Part shown: in pieces, positions 5,773 through 10,606 of the stretch
Numbering within the stretch: position 1 is the stretch's first letter
How the letters are laid out: each line of letters starts with the position of its first letter
NCBI GenBank assembly: GCA_903922535.1
Contig: CAIXUF010000392.1
Span: 1 to 10,606, forward strand
Direction: 5' to 3'
Origin: Candidatus Hydrogenedentota bacterium
GTDB taxonomy: Bacteria; Hydrogenedentota; Hydrogenedentia; Hydrogenedentiales; CAITNO01
DNA: 10,606 nt
Position numbers and translations under genes: made by a program
Notes under the pieces: model-generated
Databases searched by the model: none
The model's input: the letters and a program-made list of their open reading frames with translations, nothing else
Told to the model about the DNA's origin: nothing

Positions 5773-7629
5773 GCCAAGCCTGTCGATCAATCCCTGCAAA
5801 CGGGCGCTGCTGTCCCCCAGCCCGCCGGGCCGGTTCCGCAGAAGCCACAACTCCTTGAACTTGTCCACAACCTTCTGCAAGTCTTGAGCAATGGCCTTCC
5901 TCTTTTCCGCAGGCAGTTGCAGTGTGCCCACGTCACCGCAGGCAATCCTCTCCCGGCCCAGTCTCAAGGCAATCTTTGCAAGCTCGCCGTCCGTGTCGAA
6001 TTCCGCGACCACCGTTGCTGCGTCCGGCCGCGCCATCTTTGCCTTCCCGATTCTTGCCAGGGCATCGTCAATGTCCTTGCCCGCGGCATCAATGCTTTCC
6101 AGCGTCATGTTCTTCAAAGTGCCCTTCGACGGCGACCCCTGCAATGAACTCGACAGGAGCGCGTAATAGACGGAGCTGTTGCCAATCGAAACATGGGTCT
6201 TGAGGTGCGCGTTGCCCAAGTCCAGCGCGGCCTGCCCCATCATTCCCGCCGCATCCTGGAAAACATGCGCGTCCAAGGCCTTGGCCAGCGGAAGGTTCTT
6301 GTTCGCGTCCATGGCCCAGCTCAACGCGGCGCCATACGCGAAGGGCGCGAAAGAAACCGGAATGAACTGCCAGTGTCCGCCGTCACCCCAGTCCGTCACA
6401 AGGAAGCCCTTGGCACCGTTGGCAAACCCGTTGAACGCGGCGTTGCGCAGGTTCTCCAGGGCATTGTCGGTCCGCCCGAGCAGCGAGTTCCAACTCGACG
6501 TGCCGGGAACGACATAATAGGGAATCTTGGCCGCGGCGAATTTCTTCCCATGCTCCAGGAACGGATGGGTCGCCTCATACCCCCACTCCATTGCAATCAC
6601 ATTGGGCGGAAGCTCGGGGATGAGTTCCGGATGCTGCATGATGATGTCGCCCCAAAACTGCATCGTGCTGCCATGGGACTGCACCAGCTTCTGAATCTCC
6701 TTGATGAAGTTCAAATAGACGCGCCCCTCGCCAATCTTTTCTGCCGCATCCTTGCTGCGTCCCTTGCCGATGCTCGACGTCTCATCGCAGCCCACATTGA
6801 ACTGCTTGCTCGAGAAATTCGGCAGCAGGTCGTCAAACATACCGCGCAGCAAATCCACGCAGGCCGGATCAACGGGGCAAAGGTCGCTCGCGCCCAGTTT
6901 TTCCGCGTACTTGGCGTATTCCGGATGCGAAAGCCAGCGTTCCATGTGCCCAAACGAATTCTGGTTCGGCACAAGTTCAATGAAGCGTTCGCGGCAATAG
7001 GCGTCCAACGCGCGGATGTCTTCCGCCGTCATCGGAGAGGCGTCTTTCCAGACAATCTCATGCCCCTTGTAGGCAAAGGTGTGTTCCGTATAAAGCTGGA
7101 GCTGGTTAAACTTCATCTCGGCGAACATGTCCACCAACTGGCGCAGCGTGTCCATGGTGGGCACCTTGTCCCGTGCCACATCCAGCATGGCGCCCCGGTT
7201 CGGGAAATCGGGCCAGTCCTCAATGTGAACCACCGGCAGCTTCCCCGTCCCCTCATACTGCCGCGCCAACTGTTTCAGCGTCTGCCGTGCATAGAAAGCG
7301 CCCGCCTCATTGTTGCCCTCAATCTTCACCGCGCCCGTGCCGTCTATGCACAGCACATACCCCTGCGCATGCGGCATCGCGGCCGCATCAATCGTGACAA
7401 CCGGCGTGCCCTTGACCACAACAGCGGAGCCGTCGGGGGCAAACACCATGTTTCGCGGCATGGGAAGCAGAATCACCTCCTCGGGCTTCGGCACCTGTTT
7501 TGTCGCCGCCCCTTCTGCACGCGCAACAGGCGTCTTATCCCCCGGCGCGGCGGTCTTTTTCTCCCCGGTTACGCAGCCGACGATTCCAAGACAGGCAATC
7601 ACACCCATGACAACGACAATTCTACGCAT
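5767..7629 (-). CDS. GH20-type beta-N-acetylhexosaminidase, lipoprotein
   Basis: 620 residues. The N-terminus MRRIVVVMGVIACLGIVGC is a lipoprotein signal peptide with lipobox IVGC and lipidated C19, followed by a low-complexity linker (about 20-50). Residues 55-135 resemble the GH20 N-terminal accessory domain (ILLPMPRN; NNEAGAFYARQTLKQL). The TIM-barrel catalytic domain begins near 136 (EDWPDFPNRGAMLD). Its catalytic pair is D282-E283 in FNVGCDETSS: Glu as general acid, Asp assisting the substrate acetamido group. VPNQNSFGHMERWL (220-233) and WGD (326-328) are further barrel motifs. From about 450 the chain is mainly helical. Expected role: removal of terminal GlcNAc or GalNAc from glycans at an outer or inner membrane surface. 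The start is supported by the lipoprotein signal; the GGAG upstream is 11 bp away, slightly far. Only a weak promoter candidate (TTGCGT/CATAAC, 7710-7683) is visible. It is divergent from the surface-protein gene. Confidence 0.9.
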   Translation of the reverse strand: MRRIVVVMGVIACLGIVGCVTGEKKTAAPGDKTPVARAEGAATKQVPKPEEVILLPMPRNMVFAPDGSAVVVKGTPVVTIDAAAMPHAQGYVLCIDGTGAVKIEGNNEAGAFYARQTLKQLARQYEGTGKLPVVHIEDWPDFPNRGAMLDVARDKVPTMDTLRQLVDMFAEMKFNQLQLYTEHTFAYKGHEIVWKDASPMTAEDIRALDAYCRERFIELVPNQNSFGHMERWLSHPEYAKYAEKLGASDLCPVDPACVDLLRGMFDDLLPNFSSKQFNVGCDETSSIGKGRSKDAAEKIGEGRVYLNFIKEIQKLVQSHGSTMQFWGDIIMQHPELIPELPPNVIAMEWGYEATHPFLEHGKKFAAAKIPYYVVPGTSSWNSLLGRTDNALENLRNAAFNGFANGAKGFLVTDWGDGGHWQFIPVSFAPFAYGAALSWAMDANKNLPLAKALDAHVFQDAAGMMGQAALDLGNAHLKTHVSIGNSSVYYALLSSSLQGSPSKGTLKNMTLESIDAAGKDIDDALARIGKAKMARPDAATVVAEFDTDGELAKIALRLGRERIACGDVGTLQLPAEKRKAIAQDLQKVVDKFKELWLLRNRPGGLGDSSARLQGLIDRLGS

Positions 7630-7742
7630 GGCTCACATTTCTCCGGGTTGTGCCAACACTCAGCCACCTCGATCACAACCATGTTATGAAATATACCCGC
7701 CATGACGCAATGTGGCCCATCGCGCCAGAATCAGCACGTAAG

Positions 7743-7754
7743 CATCCCGGGATG
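7743..7754. promoter_or_regulatory. 12-bp palindrome between divergent genes, possible operator
   Basis: CATCCCGGGATG is a perfect palindrome, with an outer A-T pair (7741/7756) beyond one mismatch. It ends 10 bp before the -35 box at 7765 and lies about 115 bp upstream of the GH20 start, so one regulator could affect either gene. No regulator gene is in the window; function is inference. Confidence 0.35.
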
Positions 7755-7764
7755 TTCTTTTCTC

Positions 7765-7793
7765 TTGACGCCGACAACAATTTACTGTATATT
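7765..7793 (+). promoter_or_regulatory. Strong sigma-70-type promoter of the surface-protein gene
   Basis: TTGACG (7765-7770) and TATATT (7788-7793) each match the consensus at 5 of 6 positions with a 17-bp spacer. The region after it is very AT-rich, unlike the rest of the window. Transcription would start near 7800, leaving a leader of about 398 nt before ATG 8198. Confidence 0.7.
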
Positions 7794-7973
7794 TATTATT
7801 ATTCTTGATTGTTATTCATTCGCACGGATAGGTGGCACGAGGAGTTAGGTGCTGCGTTTCCACAAATTCTGCGGGGTAGTTCACGGAGGCCATTCCGATG
7901 CGGGCTCAACGACCAGGCGGGAAGTGCAGGGCGACCCCATCCCATTGGGCAGGGCAGGAATGTCGGCACTGCG

Positions 7974-7998
7974 GGCATGGCATGGCATGGCATGGCAT
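7974..7998 (+). repeat. Pentanucleotide tandem repeat (GGCAT)5
   Basis: Five uninterrupted GGCAT units followed by GT. Such short tandem repeats are prone to copy-number change by slippage. It is in the leader of a surface-protein gene, about 200 bp before the start codon, and creates a series of ATG triplets. Confidence 0.85.
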
Positions 7999-8185
7999 GT
8001 CAATTCCATTCCCCAGGGTTCCTATCCGGAATCTTCACGCCCTGCGCATGTCGCCGACAGCATCGTACGGTTCAACTTCTATCACCCCCCTGCCCAAACC
8101 GTTCGCAAACCCACACGTGCAGAGAACCCCTTTGGCCCAATGCTTTACAGGCAATTTGGAACGCCAGTCTCACATTCTTGAACCC

Positions 8186-8191
8186 AGGAGG
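8186..8191 (+). promoter_or_regulatory. Ribosome binding site of the surface-protein gene
   Basis: A consensus AGGAGG sits 6 bp before ATG 8198. The nearer ATG at 8193 is only 1 bp away and reaches a TGA after one codon, so it is not the start. Confidence 0.85.
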
Positions 8192-8197
8192 CATGTC

Positions 8198-10606
8198 ATG
8201 AACTCGATGAAGAACTACCGGGTAGTGCTGCTGATAACGCTGGCCACGGCGCTCGCCGGCGCACTTCCCGCAGTGGCCCAAACGCAAGCCACAGTGACGC
8301 TGAGCAACCTGACGCTGGAATGCGCCAGCACGCCGCAATGGCCCACCGTGACCACGATTCCTCCGAACCTCCCAGTGGTCATGACCAGCAATGGCAATAC
8401 CACGGCCCCCACCGGCGTGGGCGACTACCCGGTGTTGGCAACGGTTAATTCTCCTGGTTACCAGGGTTCCGCCTCGGGCACGATGCACATCGTGCACACG
8501 GTCGGGCCTGTGATCTACCGCAATGGCGGGCCAATAGCCACGGTTGAATGCGGCAACGTTTACTTTGACGCGGGGGCGGTGGCCATTGACGCCTGTGACG
8601 GCAATGTGGCGGTCACCACCTCTGGTCTGGTAAACCCGGCCCTGTCGGGCACCTACATAGTGCGCTATAACGCCGTGGACAACCACGGCTTCCACGCCGT
8701 GGAGGTCATCCGGACGGTCAACGTGGTGGACACGATCAAACCGGTCATCCATCTCAACGGACCGGCCACGATGACCCTGCCGTACGGCGCCATCTACACG
8801 GAGCTGGGTGCCACGGCAACGGACGGGTGCGCGGGTGCCCGACCAGTGACGATCGGTGGCTCGGTGAACACGGCGCTTCCGGGCGACTATATAATCACCT
8901 ACAATGCGGGGGACGGACAGAACAGCGCGAACCAGGTCACGCGCACCGTAACTGTTCAGAATCCTCCCGCCTACCGCGTAAACGCGCTGAACACCGCGGG
9001 ACCCTGGGATGGCACATCGTGGGCCAGGGCGTACAAGGACATTCAATCCGCCGTGAACGCGGCCGCCGCCGCCGGCGGCGGCGAGGTTTGGGTGGCCGCA
9101 GGCCACTACACCGCCACGGGAAGCGCCGTGCTGAGCTTGCTCGCGAACGTGGCGGTTTATGGTGGCTTCGCCGGCACGGAGACGTTGCGCAATCAACGCA
9201 ACTGGGGCGCCTACAACTGCCTCATTGACGGGCAAAACGCGCGCGGCTGCGTGGTCGGCGCCGGCGGGGCGGTGCTGGACGGCTTTACCCTCCACAAAGG
9301 CAAAGCCCCCCAAGGCGGCGGAATGTACAACATAGGCGCATCCCTGACAGTGGCAAACTGCACCTTCAAAAACAACGAGGCCACTCAAAACGGCGGTGGG
9401 ATGTGCAACATCTCTTCCTCCCCGACAGTGACAAACTGCGTGTTCATGAACAACTCAGCCGGAACATACGGGGGCGGAATGTACAACTGCTCCAATTCCT
9501 CTCCGGTATTGACGGACTGCGTTCTCAAGCATAACACGGCCGCCTCATACGGAGGCGGAATGTACAACTGCTCCGCTTCCTCGCCGTCATTGACAAACTG
9601 CACGTTCCAAAACAACTCGGCCGACGACTACGGCAACGGGATATACTTCAAGGCTCTCTCCTCACGATCATTGACCGACTTCCTGTCCGGAGAGACCTCG
9701 GGCAACGCCGACGGCGGCGGGCTGTACAACTCTTTTTCTTCCCCAACCTTGACGAACTGCACCTTCGAAGGCAACTCGGCCACGGGCCATGGCGGCGCGA
9801 TGGCCAACGAGGATTCCGCGCCCACGCTGGTAAACTGCATCCTTTGGGACAACACGGCGCCCTCCGGTCCGGAGATGTACAACTCCGACACAACCTCCAC
9901 GCCGTCCGTGACCTATTCCTGCATCGAGGGAGGATACCCGGGCACAGGAAACATCGGCGCGGACCCGCTGTTTGTGGATGCAGTCGGCGGAAATCTGCAA
10001 CTGCAGGCGGGTTCCCCGTGCATTGGCGCCGGCTCGGCGTCCGGCGCGGGCATGGATATGGGCACCTCCGTCCCGGCGGGTCTGGCACCGCCGGTAATCG
10101 TCGGTTGCGCATCGAATCAAACGGTTGCATCGGACGCGTCCTGCGCGGCAGCCGTACCCGACTTCACCGGGCAGATTACGGCCACCGACAGCGCGGCCCC
10201 CGCGGGAAGTCTCGAAATCACCCAGGCTCCCGCGGCCGGGTCTTCCGGGACCCCGGGCAACACGGAGATCACCATCAAGGTAACAGACCCGGTCGGCAAT
10301 TCCGCCACTTGCGCGGTGATGCTCACCGTAACGGACACGACACCGCCGGTCATTACGATCGCCGGCCTTGCGGAGATGGAGCTGGCCTGCGGCGCCGTCT
10401 ACAGCGAGCCTGGCGCAACGGCAACGGATGCGTGCGCCGGAACCGTGAGCGTCACCGTCGGCGGAGATGTGGTGAACACCTCCGCTGCGGGCGTCTACAG
10501 AGTGACCTACAACGCGAGCGACGGCCATAACAGCGCGGCGGAAGTGACGCGAACCGTTACGGTCGCCGCATCTGCCGGGCTCGCCCTCACCTCGCCGGCC
10601 GGCGGC
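8198..10606 (+). CDS. Large secreted mosaic surface protein: Ig-like domains and parallel beta-helix (3' end outside window)
   Basis: I translated this frame through to the window edge: 803 codons, no stop. Residues 1-27 are a signal peptide (KNYRVVLLITLATALAG, cut after AVA). Residues 31-100 resemble an MBG-type domain (TAPTGVGDYPVLATV, YQGSASG). Two Ig-like repeats of the DUF5011/HYR kind follow at about 103-178 and 181-255 (GATATDGCAG, VNTALPGDY, TRTVTV). Residues 259-625 are a right-handed parallel beta-helix opening with GTSWARAYKDIQSAVNAA, continuing through 25-27-residue rungs of GGGMYN and SPTLTNCTF, and ending DPLFVDAVGG, LQAGSPCIGAG, as in proteins labelled choice-of-anchor Q. Then come an HYR-like domain (about 631-713, PPVIVGCASNQTV) and a third Ig-like repeat (716-788). 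Probably an extracellular adhesin or carbohydrate-associated surface protein. The anchoring signal lies beyond the window. No catalytic residues were identified. Confidence 0.9.
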   Translation, partial: MNSMKNYRVVLLITLATALAGALPAVAQTQATVTLSNLTLECASTPQWPTVTTIPPNLPVVMTSNGNTTAPTGVGDYPVLATVNSPGYQGSASGTMHIVHTVGPVIYRNGGPIATVECGNVYFDAGAVAIDACDGNVAVTTSGLVNPALSGTYIVRYNAVDNHGFHAVEVIRTVNVVDTIKPVIHLNGPATMTLPYGAIYTELGATATDGCAGARPVTIGGSVNTALPGDYIITYNAGDGQNSANQVTRTVTVQNPPAYRVNALNTAGPWDGTSWARAYKDIQSAVNAAAAAGGGEVWVAAGHYTATGSAVLSLLANVAVYGGFAGTETLRNQRNWGAYNCLIDGQNARGCVVGAGGAVLDGFTLHKGKAPQGGGMYNIGASLTVANCTFKNNEATQNGGGMCNISSSPTVTNCVFMNNSAGTYGGGMYNCSNSSPVLTDCVLKHNTAASYGGGMYNCSASSPSLTNCTFQNNSADDYGNGIYFKALSSRSLTDFLSGETSGNADGGGLYNSFSSPTLTNCTFEGNSATGHGGAMANEDSAPTLVNCILWDNTAPSGPEMYNSDTTSTPSVTYSCIEGGYPGTGNIGADPLFVDAVGGNLQLQAGSPCIGAGSASGAGMDMGTSVPAGLAPPVIVGCASNQTVASDASCAAAVPDFTGQITATDSAAPAGSLEITQAPAAGSSGTPGNTEITIKVTDPVGNSATCAVMLTVTDTTPPVITIAGLAEMELACGAVYSEPGATATDACAGTVSVTVGGDVVNTSAAGVYRVTYNASDGHNSAAEVTRTVTVAASAGLALTSPAGG
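9314..9880 (+). repeat. Coding tandem repeat: beta-helix rungs of 25-27 residues
   Basis: The GGG-type triplet that opens each rung begins at 9314, 9392, 9470, 9551, 9632, 9713, 9791 and (degenerate GPE) 9866, i.e. spacings of 78, 78, 81, 81, 81, 78 and 75 bp. Each rung has the pattern GGGMYN, a Ser-rich turn, SPTLTNC, hydrophobic residue, NNSA. All indels are multiples of three. The rung at 9659-9712 is diverged: the NC pair is replaced by DF. Confidence 0.88.

Larger units (their letters stand above)
7800..8197 (+). other. Long, possibly structured 5' leader of the surface-protein gene
   Basis: No gene is supported here. TTGGGCAGGG (7945-7954) is exactly complementary to CCCTGCCCAA (8088-8097). 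Nested inside, TGTCGGC (7961-7967) pairs with GCCGACA (8053-8059), and GGGC (7973-7976) can pair with GCCC (8039-8042). The loop region holds a GGCAT tandem tract. No known riboswitch consensus was recognised. The nested arrangement suggests a leader RNA fold, but I cannot compute its stability. Confidence 0.4.

Noticed and set aside
6193..7689. A 498-codon open frame on the plus strand
   Set aside because: Antisense to the GH20 gene, rich in Arg and His in a way typical of shadow frames, with no ribosome site.
7849..8181. A possible leader ORF starting at GTG 7849 with GAGGAG upstream, reading through the GGCAT tract
   Set aside because: The spacing is only 4 bp, the product has no motif, and another frame is equally open here. 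I keep the region as a leader and not a gene.
8193..8201. Mini-ORF ATG TCA TGA overlapping the surface-protein start
   Set aside because: Only 1 bp from the AGGAGG; too close for initiation, and two codons long.
9064..9083. A perfect 20-bp GCC/GGC palindrome
   Set aside because: It falls inside codons for consecutive Ala and Gly and is explained by GC-rich codon use, not by a regulatory site.
8072..9388. A 438-codon open frame on the minus strand
   Set aside because: Antisense to the surface-protein gene, whose own frame carries a signal peptide, consensus ribosome site and clear domains.
9314..9880. CRISPR-like periodic repeats
   Set aside because: The 75-81 bp periodicity is protein-coding, in frame, and diverged in a codon-wise way; there are no spacers.

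Overview
The window reads as a chromosomal segment of a GC-rich, Gram-negative, at least partly anaerobic bacterium that degrades polysaccharides. A Tat-exported Gfo/Idh/MocA oxidoreductase is paired with an exported xylose-isomerase-like TIM barrel. There is also a lipoprotein GH20 hexosaminidase, a ferredoxin-dependent indolepyruvate oxidoreductase and a very large beta-helix surface protein. Together these resemble Hydrogenedentota, Planctomycetota or Lentisphaerota genomes. That placement is inference from gene style; there is no rRNA or other marker here.

Layout. (1) 1-2076, plus strand: the 3' part of a sugar isomerase/epimerase-like gene, then 22 bp later a Tat-signal Gfo/Idh/MocA oxidoreductase, probably one operon for extracytoplasmic sugar oxidation and rearrangement. 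(2) 2077-2487: non-coding. (3) 2488-3122, plus strand: a compact single-gene unit with a good sigma-70 promoter, a 9-bp direct repeat just past the -10, a small secreted EF-hand protein with a Cys-containing C-terminal membrane tail, and a strong terminator. (4) 3123-3436: non-coding, between convergent units. (5) 5674-3437, minus strand: iorA-iorB, overlapping by ATGA, with a possible promoter and an inverted repeat in the leader. (6) 7629-5767, minus strand: a GH20 beta-N-acetylhexosaminidase lipoprotein. (7) 7630-8197: divergent intergenic region with a 12-bp palindrome, a strong plus-strand promoter and a roughly 400-nt leader holding nested inverted repeats and a (GGCAT)5 tract. (8) 8198 to the window end, plus strand: at least 803 codons of a secreted mosaic protein (signal peptide, MBG-like domain, two Ig-like repeats, parallel beta-helix, HYR-like domain, another Ig-like repeat), still open at the edge.

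How the genes may fit together: the GH20 enzyme would release N-acetylhexosamines from glycans outside the inner membrane. The isomerase/oxidoreductase pair could act on sugars or glycosides in the periplasm. IorAB would recover energy and reduced ferredoxin from aromatic amino-acid fermentation. The EF-hand protein and the beta-helix protein are probably cell-surface or secreted. No mobile element, CRISPR array, tRNA or rRNA was found. I see no clearly new multi-gene system. The points most worth a second look are the Cys-containing C-terminal tail of the EF-hand protein, the IorA without its usual C-terminal ferredoxin domain, and the long structured leader with a pentanucleotide repeat upstream of the surface protein.
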